A stretch of DNA of 64,000 bases from Pseudoxanthomonas jiangsuensis. GTDB taxonomy: Bacteria > Pseudomonadota > Gammaproteobacteria > Xanthomonadales > Xanthomonadaceae. This document shows positions 30,006 through 39,257 of this stretch, in pieces. The notes under the pieces were generated by a model that was not told the DNA's origin, did no database searches, and was given only the letters and a program-made list of their open reading frames with translations. Within the stretch, counting starts at the first letter, position 1. Each line of letters begins with the position of its first letter. Made by a program: the position numbers and the translations under genes. The stretch is from positions 1 to 64,000 of the forward strand of contig NZ_PDWL01000002.1 in the NCBI RefSeq assembly GCF_010093185.1, given 5' to 3'.

Positions 30006-31490
30006 TCAGTCCGCCGGCACCGTCCGCTCCAGCGCCCATTCGCGCAGGGCGGCCACCTGCTCGGCCATCAGCACCGACAAGGGGCGGGTGCCGCGGATCT
30101 CGGCCATCAGCAGCTCGGTGTCCAGCGGGCGCTGTTCGGCGTGGGCGGCGTACAGGCCGGAGACGATGGCCTGTTCGATCTCGGCGCCGGAGAAGCCATT
30201 GGCCGCCGCCGCCAGCGCCGGCAGGGCGAAGCCTTCCGGGTCCAGGCCGCGGCCGGCCAGGTGCAGGCGCAGCAGTTCCACCCGGGTATCGGGCGCGGGC
30301 AGGTCGACGAAGAAGATCTCGTCGAAGCGGCCCTTGCGCAGCAGCTCGGCCGGCAGGTGCTGGACCTGGTTGGCGGTGGCCACCAGGAACACCGGCGCCT
30401 TGCGCTCGGCCATCCAGGTCAGCAGGTAGCCGAGCACGCGGCGGGAGACGCCGCCGTCGCCGTCGCCGCCGTCGGCGGCCACGCCCTTCTCGATCTCGTC
30501 GATCCACAGCACGCACGGCGCCAGCTGCTCGGCCGAGGCCAGCGCGGCGCGCAGGTTCTGCTCGGTCTCGCCGTGGTACTTGGCGTACAGGGTGCCGAAG
30601 TCCAGGCGCAGCAGGGGCACCCCGAAGCCGCCGGCGATCGCCTTGGCCAGCAGCGACTTGCCGCAGCCCTGCACGCCCAGCAGCAGGACCCCGCGCGGCG
30701 GGTCCAGGCCCGGCGGCGCCTGGCCGACGAAGGCGGCCAGGCGCTGGCCGATCCAGCGCTTCAGCCGCGCGGCCCCGGCCACGTCCCCGAAGCCGGCGGT
30801 GTCGTACTCGTAGTGCAGGTGGCCGCTGCGGTTGAGCAGCTCGAACTTCAGCCGGGCCAGCTGTGGGAGGTCCGAGGCGGTGAGCGCGCCATCGGCGTGG
30901 ATCAGCTGGCGGGCGATGCGGCGGGCGTCGTGCAGGTCCAGGCCCTGCAGGTTGCGCACGATCTGGCGCACCGCCTCCTCGTCGGCCTCGACCCGGCGGC
31001 CGCCGTTCTCGCGGGCGTAGGCCACCGCCTCCTCGCGCACCAGCTTCAGCAGGGCGGCGGCGTCGGGCAGCCGGGGCGAGAAGCGCACCGCCAGCGCGTC
31101 CAGTTCGGCCGGCAGCTCGACCTTGGCCCCGACCAGCACGATCACGTGCGGTTGGCAGTGCCGGCGCTGGAGGATGTCGCGCGACAGGCGCTGGTGGCTG
31201 GCGTAGCCCAGGTAGGGGTGGAAATCGAGCAGCAGGTAGATCCCGCGCTGGTCGGCCTCCTGGATCGCGCGCAGCACCGAGGAGGCGTCCGGCGGGCCCT
31301 CGGCCGGATCCTCGCGGTCCAGGTCCAGCCGGCGCAGGCCCTCGGTGATCGTCCAGCGGTGCAGGGCGCGCCAGACCTGCATCAGCGACTGCCGGAACAG
31401 TTCCACCACCCGCTCCTCGTCGCGGGTCTCGATCACGATCAGGGGCGTGTTGGCCCGGATCAGGGCGGTGAGGTCCTGCAGCTGGCTCAT
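30006..31490 (-). CDS. AAA family ATPase, Ycf46-like
   Basis: A 494-residue protein. The N-terminal half (1-220) is the non-catalytic region typical of the cyanobacterial and plastid Ycf46 family ([18 protein letters not shown] at the start). The C-terminal AAA domain has Walker A GVQGCGKS (272-279), Walker B VLWIDE (327-332), sensor-1 Asn374 and candidate arginine finger RKGRFDEIF. It has no transmembrane segment, so it is cytoplasmic. Family members are linked to stress or carbon-uptake physiology but have no settled biochemical role. Divergent from the ParA-like gene, with 113 bp between them. Confidence 0.9.
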   Translation of the reverse strand: MSQLQDLTALIRANTPLIVIETRDEERVVELFRQSLMQVWRALHRWTITEGLRRLDLDREDPAEGPPDASSVLRAIQEADQRGIYLLLDFHPYLGYASHQRLSRDILQRRHCQPHVIVLVGAKVELPAELDALAVRFSPRLPDAAALLKLVREEAVAYARENGGRRVEADEEAVRQIVRNLQGLDLHDARRIARQLIHADGALTASDLPQLARLKFELLNRSGHLHYEYDTAGFGDVAGAARLKRWIGQRLAAFVGQAPPGLDPPRGVLLLGVQGCGKSLLAKAIAGGFGVPLLRLDFGTLYAKYHGETEQNLRAALASAEQLAPCVLWIDEIEKGVAADGGDGDGGVSRRVLGYLLTWMAERKAPVFLVATANQVQHLPAELLRKGRFDEIFFVDLPAPDTRVELLRLHLAGRGLDPEGFALPALAAAANGFSGAEIEQAIVSGLYAAHAEQRPLDTELLMAEIRGTRPLSVLMAEQVAALREWALERTVPAD

Positions 31491-31603
31491 GGCGCTTCCG
31501 TGGCGTGGGCGCGGGCACGATAGCAGCGCCGCGGCGGCCTTCCTATCGCCTCCACGGGGCCCGGTGTACCCTGCGGGCAGCCAATGGCGGAGACGAGGGG
31601 CGC

Positions 31604-32236
31604 ATGAAGACGATCCTGGTGGCCGGTTCCAAGGGCGGGGTGGGCAAGACCACCATCGCCACCCATCTGGCGGCGCATTCGGCGCTGGCCGGACGGCGCA
31701 CGGTGCTGGCCGATGCCGACCCGCAGGGCTCGGCCACCCGCTGGGCCCAGCGCCGGGCCGAGCTGGACAGCGCGGTCCTGCCGATCGACGCCAGCCGCCG
31801 CCGCGCCTGGCGCGCCTGGCTGCCGGACGACGCCGACCAGGTGGTGATCGACGCGCCCGCCGGCGCCCTGGCCGACGACCTGGACAGCTTCCTCGACCAT
31901 ACCGACGCGGTGGTGGTGCCGGTCCAGCCCTCGGCGTTGGACATCGAGGCCACCGTCGGCTTCCTCAACACCTTGGCCAAGGTGCCGCGGGTGCATTCGC
32001 GCAAGCTGCCGGTGGGGCTGGTGCTCAATCGCACCAAGCCGTGGACCAACGCCAGCCAGCAGGCGCTGGAGATGCTCAAGTCCTGGCCCTATCCGGTGGT
32101 GGCGCAGCTGCGCGACACCCAGGCCTACGTGGTCCTGGTCGGGCTGGGACGCAGCCTGTTCGACTACCACTCGGCCCAGGTGCGCGAGCACCAGGCCGAC
32201 TGGGAACCCCTGCTGAAATGGCTGGCCAAGGCCTGA
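31604..32236 (+). CDS. Orphan ParA-type ATPase
   Basis: A 210-residue P-loop ATPase with the deviant Walker A KGGVGKTT (10-17, signature Lys10), the Walker A' [12 protein letters not shown] and the Asp of VVIDAPAG. ParA proteins pattern cargo on the nucleoid. No ParB, parS-like repeat or plasmid gene is nearby, and the gene is short enough to lack an N-terminal DNA-binding domain, as in orphan positioning ATPases. GAGGGG precedes the ATG at 31604. sixA follows after 13 bp, so an operon is likely. The cargo is unknown. Confidence 0.9.
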   Translation: MKTILVAGSKGGVGKTTIATHLAAHSALAGRRTVLADADPQGSATRWAQRRAELDSAVLPIDASRRRAWRAWLPDDADQVVIDAPAGALADDLDSFLDHTDAVVVPVQPSALDIEATVGFLNTLAKVPRVHSRKLPVGLVLNRTKPWTNASQQALEMLKSWPYPVVAQLRDTQAYVVLVGLGRSLFDYHSAQVREHQADWEPLLKWLAKA

Positions 32237-32249
32237 GCGGAGACCCTCG

Positions 32250-32726
32250 ATGCGCCAAGTGATTCTGCTCCGCCACGCCCATGCCGAACCGGCCTCGCCC
32301 GGCCAGGCCGACATCGACCGCCCGCTCTCGCCGCAGGGCCTGGCCGAGGCCGAGGCCGCCGGCCGCTGGCTGGCCGAGCACCGGCTGCAACCCGACTGCG
32401 TGCTGTGCTCGCCGGCCCGGCGCGCGCGCGAGACCCTGGAGGCGGTGCTGGAGGTGACCGGCTACGCCGAGCAAAGACTGGAACAGGCGATCTACGAGGC
32501 CACCCCCGGGGCCCTGATCGGCCTCCTCCAGGACCACCAGGAGGTCGAGCGGCTGTTGCTGGTCGGCCACAACCCGGGCCTGGAACGGCTGGTGGCCCTG
32601 CTCAACAGCGGCCGTTCGGACGAGTACCGCGGGATGCCGACCGCCGCGGTGGCGGTGCTGGCCTTGCCGGCGCAGGCGGCGATCGAGCCGGGCATCGCCG
32701 GGCTGACGGCGTTCTGGTGGCCCTGA
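32250..32726 (+). CDS. sixA: Phosphohistidine phosphatase SixA
   Basis: Removes phosphate from histidines of phosphotransfer proteins; 158 residues of the histidine-phosphatase superfamily. It has the short RH-motif version: Arg8-His9 (LLRHAHAE) as phospho-acceptor, SPARRARET with the second-shell Arg, and His107 (VGHNPG). The compact length fits SixA rather than phosphoglycerate mutase. It sits between the ParA-type ATPase and a YceI gene with gaps of 13 and 4 bp. Confidence 0.92.
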   Translation: MRQVILLRHAHAEPASPGQADIDRPLSPQGLAEAEAAGRWLAEHRLQPDCVLCSPARRARETLEAVLEVTGYAEQRLEQAIYEATPGALIGLLQDHQEVERLLLVGHNPGLERLVALLNSGRSDEYRGMPTAAVAVLALPAQAAIEPGIAGLTAFWWP

Positions 32727-32730
32727 GTCC

Positions 32731-33318
32731 ATGCATTGGCGGTGGTGGTGCGGTTGCCTCCTGCTCGGCCAGGCGCTGTCGGCCCTGGCGCAGGCGCCGC
32801 AGCCCCGTCCGGGCGCGCCCCTGCTGATCGACACCCAGCGCAGCCAGCTGGGATTCGAGGTCCGCACCCGCATCGGCCAGCGCCTGCAGGGCGTGTTCCC
32901 GGTCTATGAAGGCATCTGCGAGGTGCTGCCCGACGGCCGCCACCAGGTGCGGCTGCGGCTGTCCACCGCCGCAGCCGAGATTCCGGACAAGCCGCGCTAC
33001 ACCGCCTGGATGCGCGGCGACAGCTTCTTCGACGCGCTCCGCCACCCGTGGATGGAATTCGTGTCCGAGCCCTACCAGGCCGAGACCCTGGCCGACGGCG
33101 GCGAACTGGTCGGCCGCCTGACCCTGCGCGGCAACAGTCGCGCCGAGTCCCTGCGGATCGGCCCGGCCGAGTGCGCCCGGCCGGGCCTGGACTGCCCGAT
33201 CGCGGTGAACGGCGACATCGCCCGCAGCCGCTACGGCATGGACGACTGGCAGATCGCGGTGGGCGACCGGGTACTGCTGCGTATGCAGGTCTGGTTGAAG
33301 GACAATCCCGCCCCGTGA
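32731..33318 (+). CDS. YceI-like periplasmic protein
   Basis: A 195-residue exported protein with an N-terminal signal (CGCLLLGQALSALAQ). The YceI pattern follows: PLLIDTQRSQLGFEVRTR, then alternating strands and LVGRLTLRGNSRAESL. YceI proteins are lipocalin-like barrels that bind isoprenoid-type lipids. The stop codon overlaps the GTG of the next gene by four bases (GTGA), indicating translational coupling to the phospholipase-D-like gene and a possible shared lipid role. Confidence 0.88.
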   Translation: MHWRWWCGCLLLGQALSALAQAPQPRPGAPLLIDTQRSQLGFEVRTRIGQRLQGVFPVYEGICEVLPDGRHQVRLRLSTAAAEIPDKPRYTAWMRGDSFFDALRHPWMEFVSEPYQAETLADGGELVGRLTLRGNSRAESLRIGPAECARPGLDCPIAVNGDIARSRYGMDDWQIAVGDRVLLRMQVWLKDNPAP

Positions 33319-35270
33319 ACCCCTTGCTCCGCCTTCTCGTACTGGCGCTCGTGCTGCCGGCCGCCGCCTGCAGCACCCTGTCCGCACAGCAGCGCGACCG
33401 CGCCATCGCGATCGCGGCGGCCGCGCGCGCGCCGGCGGTCGACTGCGGCCAGCCGGACCGCTGCGCCGAACCCTCGCCCCTGCGCGCGCTGGCCGGCGAG
33501 GCCTTCGCCGCCTCCGCGGCCGCGCCGGACGGGGCCCCGCATCACTACGCCCTGCTGCTGGACGAAGGCGGCGACGCCCTGCTGGCGCGGGTCAACCTGA
33601 TCCGCAGCGCGACCCGCCGGATCGACCTGCAGACCTACATCTTCGACACCGACGACAGCGCCCGGCTGGTGCTGGACGAACTGCTGGCCGCGGCCCGGCG
33701 CGGGGTCCGGGTGCGGCTGCTGATCGACCAGCTCTCGGCGATCGCCGACCTGCAGATCCTGGCGGCGCTGTCCGGCGCGCACCAGAACCTGGAACTGCGC
33801 ATCTACAACCCGACCTTCAACCTGGCCAAGCCCAACTACCTGCACTACGCCGCCAGCGTGGTCTGCTGCTTCCGCCGCTTCAACCAGCGCATGCACAACA
33901 AGCTGCTGGTGGTGGACGAGGCCGTCGGCATCGCCGGCGGGCGCAACTACCAGGACGACTATTACGACTGGGACGCGCAGTTCAAGTTCCGCGACCGCGA
34001 CGTGCTGGTCGCCGGGCCGGAGGTGCGGACGATGGAGCGCAACTTCGCCGCGTACTGGGACGACCGCCGCAGCGTGCCGGTGGAGCGCCTGAACGACGTC
34101 GCGCGGCGGCTGCTGGCCGACGGCGTGCCGGCGATGCCGCCGGCCAGGCCCGCGCATCCGCGCCGGGTGGAGGCCCTGTCGCAGGCGGCCTCGGACCCGG
34201 AGACGGTGCGCACCCAGCTGGTGGCGCGGGCGATGCCGGTGGCCGCGGTCGAATACCTGGCCGACCTGCCGGACAAGCACCACGGCGACAGCGCGCTCGA
34301 GGACGGCGTGGGCGCGGCCGGCCTGGCCGGGCTGCTCGCGGGGGCACAGGAGGAAGTGCTGCTGCAGACCCCGTACCTGGTGCTGTCCGACCACGCCCTG
34401 GAGATCTTCCGCGGCCTGCGCGGGCGCGAGGCGCCGCCGCAGGTGCGGGTCTCGACCAACAGCCTGGCGGCGACCGACAACCCGATCGTCTACGCGCTGA
34501 CCTACAAGTACAAGCGCCGGCACGTGCGCGAACTGGGCTTCGACCTGTTCGAGTACAAGCCATTCCCGGCCGACCCGCCGGTGGACCCGGCGCTGGGCGG
34601 GTGGTGGCCGGGCCAGGCGCCGGCGGATGCGCCCGACCCGGAGGTCGCGCGCAGCGAACTGCCCGGCGGCAGTCTCGGGGGCAGCCGCGGCAGCGCTGGC
34701 GAGGCCCAGGTCGCCGCCAAGCTGCGCACCGAGACCCGGCCGTCGCTGCTGCGCACCAGCGCGCCGGCCAACCGGCCGTTGCCGGTGACCGGCGCCGGCC
34801 CGCGCATGGGCCTGCACGCCAAGTCGATGGTGATCGACCGCCGGATCGCGGTGGTGGGCACCCACAACTTCGACCCGCGCAGCGAGACCTACAACACCGA
34901 GGCGGCGGTGGTGATCGACGATCCGGCGTTCGCCCGCGCGCTGGCGGCGAGCATCGAGGGCGACATCGCCCCGGGCAATTCCTGGGTGGTGGCGCCGCGG
35001 GCCAAGCCGCCGGTGCTGTCGGGGCTGAACTACAGCGTCGGCAAGGTGCTGGAGAGATCGCCGATCCTGGACCTGTGGCCGTGGCGTTATGCGACCAACT
35101 ACGAGTTCCAGCCCGGCCCGGAGTGCCCGCGGCCGCTGCCGCGCCGCGATCCGGAGTTCCACCGTTGCTACGCGCCGGTCGGCGACTTCCCGGAAGTCAG
35201 CCTCGGTCCGAAGTCGATCCTGACCCGGATGCTGACCGCCTTCGGCGCCGGCCTGGTGCCGATCCTGTAG
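33315..35270 (+). CDS. Phospholipase D-family lipoprotein, ClsC-like cardiolipin synthase
   Basis: A 651-residue protein with a lipoprotein signal (LVLALVLPAAACS) and two HKD motifs. The first is His194-x-Lys196 (MHNKLLVVDEAV, then GGRNY) and the second is His501-x-Lys503 (LHAKSMVIDRRI, then HNFDPRSE). Two HKD motifs in this spacing are typical of ClsC-type phosphatidyl transferases. A Gly/Ser-rich stretch (about 455-470) interrupts the region before the second motif. The GTG at 33315 overlaps the YceI stop. The protein ends in a ClsC-like extension (SPILDLWPWRYATNYEF). Confidence 0.9.
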   Translation: MNPLLRLLVLALVLPAAACSTLSAQQRDRAIAIAAAARAPAVDCGQPDRCAEPSPLRALAGEAFAASAAAPDGAPHHYALLLDEGGDALLARVNLIRSATRRIDLQTYIFDTDDSARLVLDELLAAARRGVRVRLLIDQLSAIADLQILAALSGAHQNLELRIYNPTFNLAKPNYLHYAASVVCCFRRFNQRMHNKLLVVDEAVGIAGGRNYQDDYYDWDAQFKFRDRDVLVAGPEVRTMERNFAAYWDDRRSVPVERLNDVARRLLADGVPAMPPARPAHPRRVEALSQAASDPETVRTQLVARAMPVAAVEYLADLPDKHHGDSALEDGVGAAGLAGLLAGAQEEVLLQTPYLVLSDHALEIFRGLRGREAPPQVRVSTNSLAATDNPIVYALTYKYKRRHVRELGFDLFEYKPFPADPPVDPALGGWWPGQAPADAPDPEVARSELPGGSLGGSRGSAGEAQVAAKLRTETRPSLLRTSAPANRPLPVTGAGPRMGLHAKSMVIDRRIAVVGTHNFDPRSETYNTEAAVVIDDPAFARALAASIEGDIAPGNSWVVAPRAKPPVLSGLNYSVGKVLERSPILDLWPWRYATNYEFQPGPECPRPLPRRDPEFHRCYAPVGDFPEVSLGPKSILTRMLTAFGAGLVPIL

Positions 35271-35353
35271 CGCGCGGCTCCGGCCTTCGTCGACACGCGG
35301 CGTGCACGCCGCATCGGCGGCAATGGGCCTTTCACGCGCGAGGAGTCGATGCC

Positions 35354-35566
35354 ATGTCCCACGCCTTCAAGGTCGGCGACCACGTCAGCTGGAATTCCGA
35401 GGCCGGTCGCGTCAGCGGCCGGATCGTCAAGGTCCACGTCCGCGACACCGAGTACAAGGGCCACGTGCGCCACTGCAGCCAGGACGATCCGCAGTACGAG
35501 ATCCAGAGCGACCGCAGCGACCACGTCGCCATGCACAAGGGCGCGGCACTGCGCAGGATCGGCTGA
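35354..35566 (+). CDS. Small DUF2945/HVA1 TUDOR-domain protein
   Basis: A 70-residue basic protein: FKVGDHVSWNSEAGRVSGRI, then VHVRDTEYKGHVRHCSQDDPQYEI and a C-terminal DHVAMHKGAALRRIG. This is the short Tudor-like barrel called DUF2945 or hypervirulence-associated. An AGGAG sits 8 bases before the ATG at 35354. The next gene starts one base after the TGA, so the two are coupled. Molecular function unknown; the fold suggests binding of nucleic acid or peptide. Confidence 0.88.
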   Translation: MSHAFKVGDHVSWNSEAGRVSGRIVKVHVRDTEYKGHVRHCSQDDPQYEIQSDRSDHVAMHKGAALRRIG

Positions 35567-35567
35567 G

Positions 35568-36134
35568 GTGGCCAGCGCCGATCCCGCGGCGGGCGTGGCC
35601 ACGGTGTGGACGGTGGGCCATTCCACCCGCGGCTGGGAGGAGTTCCTGGACCTGCTCGGCGTCTACCGCATCGGTGCGGTCGCCGACGTGCGCCGGTTTC
35701 CCGGCTCGCGCCGCTATCCCTGGTTCGCCAGCGAGGCGCTGGCGCGCAGCCTGCCGGCCGCGGGCATCGAGTACCGCTGGCTGCCGCAGCTGGGCGGCCG
35801 CCGCAAACCGCTGCCCGGCTCGGCCAACGGCGGCTGGCGCAACGCCTCGTTCCAGGGCTACGCCGACCACCTCGGCAGCGCCGAATTCGCCGAGGGCCTG
35901 GAGCTGCTGCTGGAACTGGCCGCGCGCGAGCGCACCGCGCTGATGTGCGCCGAGGCGGTGTGGTGGCGCTGCCACCGCGCCCTGATCTCCGACGTGCTCA
36001 AGCTGCGCGGAATCGAGGTGGTGCACATCCTCGACGCCACCCACGCCCAGGCGCATCCCTGGACCGCGCCGGCGCGGATCGAGGACGGCCGCCTGGGCTA
36101 TCCGCCGGTGCAGCCCGGGCTGTTTGCCGACTGA
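35568..36134 (+). CDS. DUF488 family protein
   Basis: A 188-residue protein with the DUF488 signature: WTVGHSTRGWEEFLDLL at the start, VADVRRFPGSRRYPWF, and a cysteine pair in LMCAEAVWWRCHRALI. The family is widespread and uncharacterised; the conserved Cys and His suggest redox or metal chemistry. The start is taken as the GTG at 35568, one base after the DUF2945 stop, since no in-frame ATG precedes the conserved block. Confidence 0.88.
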   Translation: MASADPAAGVATVWTVGHSTRGWEEFLDLLGVYRIGAVADVRRFPGSRRYPWFASEALARSLPAAGIEYRWLPQLGGRRKPLPGSANGGWRNASFQGYADHLGSAEFAEGLELLLELAARERTALMCAEAVWWRCHRALISDVLKLRGIEVVHILDATHAQAHPWTAPARIEDGRLGYPPVQPGLFAD

Positions 36135-36176
36135 TACGCGGGATAATCGAGGTCCATCCCGCATCCAACCCGACCC

Positions 36177-36602
36177 ATGGCCTTCCGCGCCCCCGTTTCC
36201 CTCGACGACCTCAACCGCCTCAGCCGCGACACCCTGATCGAGCACCTGGGCATCGTCTTCACCGCCGCCGGCGAGGACTGGCTGCAGGCGACCATGCCGG
36301 TCGATGCACGGACCAAGCAGCCGTACGGCCTGCTCCACGGCGGGGCCTCGGTGGTGCTGGCCGAGACCCTGGGCAGCAGCGCCGGCAACCTGTGCCTGGA
36401 CACCCGCGAGCAGGTCGCCGTGGGCCTGGAGATCAACGCCAACCACCTGCGCGCGGTGCGCGAGGGCACGGTCACCGGCACCGCCCGCGCTTTGCACGTC
36501 GGCCGCACCACCCAGGTCTGGGAGATCCGGATCGAGGACGGCCGCGGCCGGCCGGTGTGCATCTCGCGCCTGACCCTGGCGGTGGTGCCGAGGGGTTCCT
36601 AA
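36177..36602 (+). CDS. Hotdog-fold thioesterase (YdiI/PaaI-like)
   Basis: A 141-residue acyl-CoA thioesterase of the 4-hydroxybenzoyl-CoA type. LIEHLGIVFTAAGEDWLQATMP leads to the active-site block QPYGLLHGGASVVLAETLGS with the catalytic Glu. INANHLRAVREGTVTGTA and the C-terminal SRLTLAVV complete the fold. It could act on 1,4-dihydroxy-2-naphthoyl-CoA or phenylacetyl-type thioesters; the genes around it do not decide. An acyltransferase gene follows after 38 bp. Confidence 0.92.
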   Translation: MAFRAPVSLDDLNRLSRDTLIEHLGIVFTAAGEDWLQATMPVDARTKQPYGLLHGGASVVLAETLGSSAGNLCLDTREQVAVGLEINANHLRAVREGTVTGTARALHVGRTTQVWEIRIEDGRGRPVCISRLTLAVVPRGS

Positions 36603-36640
36603 CTCCCCGCTCCCCGCCTTTCCCGGTATCGTGCGCGTCC

Positions 36641-37453
36641 ATGGATCATGCCCCCACCCGTGCCGCCCGGCGCCCCGCCCGCCGGGGCGGCGGTTTCGCG
36701 CGCGCCTGCCGCTACCTCTACCGCATTCCCCTGCTTTCGCTGCACGTGCTGTTGCTGCTGCCGCCGACCCTGCTGTGCCTTTCGCCGCCGCTGGGGCGGC
36801 TGCGGTGGGGACCGGAAACCCTGGGCGAGCGCGCGGTGCGGGCGTGGTCGGCCGGGCTGATGTGGATCTTCGGCTTCCGCCTGCGCCGCTTCGGCACGCC
36901 GCTGCGCGGGCCGGTGCTGTTCGTGGCCAACCATGTCAGCTGGGTCGACATCGAGGCCCTGCACAGCCAGCGGATGATGGGCTTCGTCGCCAAGCGAGAG
37001 ATCGCCGGCTGGCCGCTGGTGGGCTGGCTGGCGGCGCAGGGCCAGACCATCTTCCACCAGCGCGGCAGCGCCGATTCGCTCAACGGCGTGATCGAGGTGA
37101 TGCGCGAACGGCTGCGCGGCGGGCGCTCGGTCGGGGTGTTCCCGGAAGGGCGCACCCGCGGCGGCGAGGCGGTGGGGCCGTTCCATGCTCGGATCTTCCA
37201 GGCCGCGGTCGAGACCCAGGTGCCGGTGCAGCCGGTGGCCCTGCGCTATGGCCGCCACGGCGAGGCGCAGACGGTGGTCGCGTTCGGCCCGCGCGAGAGC
37301 TTCGCCGCCAACTTCGTGCGCCTGCTCGGCGAACCGGCGCGGCTGGCCGAGATCCACTTCCTGGAAGCCATCCCGGCCGGCGACCTCGACGGGCGCCGGC
37401 GGATCGCCGAGCTGTCGCGCGAGCGGATCGTGGCGGCGATGGAACAGCGATAG
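36641..37453 (+). CDS. plsC: 1-acyl-sn-glycerol-3-phosphate acyltransferase
   Basis: Adds the second acyl chain in phosphatidic-acid synthesis at the inner membrane; 270 residues. A hydrophobic segment (about 30-55) is followed by the catalytic NHVSWVD (His98, Asp103), an acceptor-binding FPEGRTRGG block and the VPVQPVALRYG strand. N-terminal residues are Arg-rich and likely cytoplasmic. The ATG at 36641 was chosen; the frame runs open upstream through the preceding genes. The gene may instead serve lyso-ornithine-lipid acylation (OlsA-like), which sequence alone cannot exclude. Confidence 0.9.
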   Translation: MDHAPTRAARRPARRGGGFARACRYLYRIPLLSLHVLLLLPPTLLCLSPPLGRLRWGPETLGERAVRAWSAGLMWIFGFRLRRFGTPLRGPVLFVANHVSWVDIEALHSQRMMGFVAKREIAGWPLVGWLAAQGQTIFHQRGSADSLNGVIEVMRERLRGGRSVGVFPEGRTRGGEAVGPFHARIFQAAVETQVPVQPVALRYGRHGEAQTVVAFGPRESFAANFVRLLGEPARLAEIHFLEAIPAGDLDGRRRIAELSRERIVAAMEQR

Positions 37454-37530
37454 GACGCTGCAGCGCACCGGCCGCACTTGCGCCGCGGATGCTGCGGTGC
37501 AAAATGCGGGAGAAGGTCTCCGCCGCCGCC

Positions 37531-38529
37531 ATGCTGACCGCCGCCGACTACCAGCCGCCCCGCCTGCTGCGCAATCCGCACCTGCAATCGGTGCTCGGAT
37601 CCAGCGGCCTGCGCCAGCGCCGCGGCCTGCGCGCCCTGCACGCGGCCGGGGCCCAGACCCGCGAATACATCCTCGACGGCGGCCAAGGCGCGCGCCTGCA
37701 GGGCTGGCACAGCCGGGTGCCCGGGTCGCCGCCGCGGGCGATGGCCCTGCTGCTGCACGGCTGGGAAGGCAGCGCCGAATCGGGCTACATGCGCCTGACC
37801 GCGGCGCGGCTGCTGGCGCGGGGCTTCGAGGTGTTCCGGCTCAACTTCCGCGACCACGGCGACACCCACCACCTCAACGAGGACCTGTTCCACTCCAACC
37901 GCCTGGACGAGCTGGTGCACGCGGCCGCGGACATGGTCGCGCGCCTGCGCGTGCGCGACCTGGTGGTGGCCGGCTATTCGCTGGGCGGCAACCACGCCCT
38001 GCGCCTGGGCCTGCGCGCGCAGCTGGCCGGGCTGCCCCTGCGGCGGATCGCCGCGGTCTGCCCGCTGGTGGACCCGTCCACCACCATGGTCCACATGGAG
38101 CGGCACGCGCCGCAGTTCTACGACTGGTACTTTCGGCGCAAGTGGCGCAGTTCGCTGCTGCGCAAGCGCGAGCTGTTCCCCGAGCGCCACACCTACGACG
38201 ACGCCACCCTGGCCCTGGACATGCGCGGGCTGATCGGCTGGCTGGCCCGGCGCCACGCCGGCTTCGCCGACGTCGAGGACTATTTCGACAGCTACTCCAT
38301 CGCCGGCGGGCGCCTGGCCGCCTTGCAGGTGCCGGCGCACATCCTGATGGCGCTGGACGATCCGGTGATCCCGTTCGACGACTTCCGCCAGTGGCGGCTG
38401 CCGGACAGCGCCCGGCTGGAAGTGGCGCGCTGGGGCGGGCACTGTGCCTTCGTCGAGAACCTGGCCGGCGACGGTTTCGCCGAGCGCTGGGTGGCCGAGC
38501 ACCTGGCGGCGGCGCTGCCGGGCGGCTGA
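37531..38529 (+). CDS. Alpha/beta hydrolase, YheT-like
   Basis: A 332-residue hydrolase of the YheT/ABHD1-3 family. It has the start pattern YQPPRLLRNPHLQSVLGS, an oxyanion region ALLLHGWEGSAESGYM, the nucleophile elbow GYSLGGN, the Asp of MALDDPVIPF and the His of RWGGHCAFVE. No signal peptide is present. Substrates of the family are lipid or ester compounds, mostly unresolved. The ATG at 37531 is preferred; an in-frame ATG at 37504 would add nine residues. Confidence 0.88.
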   Translation: MLTAADYQPPRLLRNPHLQSVLGSSGLRQRRGLRALHAAGAQTREYILDGGQGARLQGWHSRVPGSPPRAMALLLHGWEGSAESGYMRLTAARLLARGFEVFRLNFRDHGDTHHLNEDLFHSNRLDELVHAAADMVARLRVRDLVVAGYSLGGNHALRLGLRAQLAGLPLRRIAAVCPLVDPSTTMVHMERHAPQFYDWYFRRKWRSSLLRKRELFPERHTYDDATLALDMRGLIGWLARRHAGFADVEDYFDSYSIAGGRLAALQVPAHILMALDDPVIPFDDFRQWRLPDSARLEVARWGGHCAFVENLAGDGFAERWVAEHLAAALPGG

Positions 38530-38618
38530 CGCCCGCACCGCGGGCGTGGCCCGGTCGGCGCGCGGCGGCCGGCGCAGCTGCGCTACCCTGAGCGCAGGTA
38601 ACGGAACAGGACCGCGAC

Positions 38619-39230
38619 ATGCGCATCCGCAGCGACAGTTTCCCGCCCCGCGGGCCGATCCCGGCGCAGTTCGCCATGGGCCAGGCCGACGGCTTCGCCG
38701 CCAACCGCAACCCGCACCTGGCCTGGGACGAGGTGCCCGAAGGCACCCGTTCCTTCGCCCTGCTGTGCGTCGATCCGGACGCGCCGACCGTGGCCGGGAC
38801 CGTCGGCCGCGACGATCTGCAGATCCCGGTCGAGCAGCCGCGCGCCGAGTTCGTGCACTGGGCCATGGCCGACATCGGCGCGGACGTGCGGGAGATCGCC
38901 GCGGGCAGCTGCAGCGACGGGATCACCGCCCGCGGCAAGCATTCACCGCCCGGCCCGGCCGGCGCGCGCCAGGGCCTGAACGACTACACCGGCTGGTTCG
39001 CCGGCGACGCCGAGCTGGGCGGCGACTACCTCGGCTACGACGGCCCGTATCCGCCGTTCAACGACCTGCGCCTGCACCGCTACTTCTTCCGCCTGTTCGC
39101 GCTGGACGTGGCCACGCTGCCCTTGCCGGCGCGCTTCACCGCGGCCGATGTGCGCCGGGCGATGCAGGGCCACGTCCTGGCCGAGGCGGCGGTGTACGGG
39201 ACCTACACGCTCAACCCTGCGGTGGGCTGA
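38619..39230 (+). CDS. YbhB/YbcL-type phosphatidylethanolamine-binding-like protein
   Basis: A 203-residue PEBP-like protein. Visible signatures are NRNPHLAWDEVPEGTRSFAL, LCVDPDAPTVAGTV, FVHWAMADIGAD and LHRYFFRLFALD, the ligand-pocket strands of the Raf-kinase-inhibitor-like family. No signal peptide is present, so it should be cytoplasmic. Bacterial members have no established role. Confidence 0.92.
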   Translation: MRIRSDSFPPRGPIPAQFAMGQADGFAANRNPHLAWDEVPEGTRSFALLCVDPDAPTVAGTVGRDDLQIPVEQPRAEFVHWAMADIGADVREIAAGSCSDGITARGKHSPPGPAGARQGLNDYTGWFAGDAELGGDYLGYDGPYPPFNDLRLHRYFFRLFALDVATLPLPARFTAADVRRAMQGHVLAEAAVYGTYTLNPAVG

Positions 39231-39257
39231 GCGCGGGCGCCGCCGGGCGTCGCGCGC

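Noticed and set aside
31604-32236. ParA as sign of an integrated plasmid or chromosome-partition locus
   Set aside because: No parB, parS, replication or mobile-element gene is nearby, and base composition matches the neighbours.
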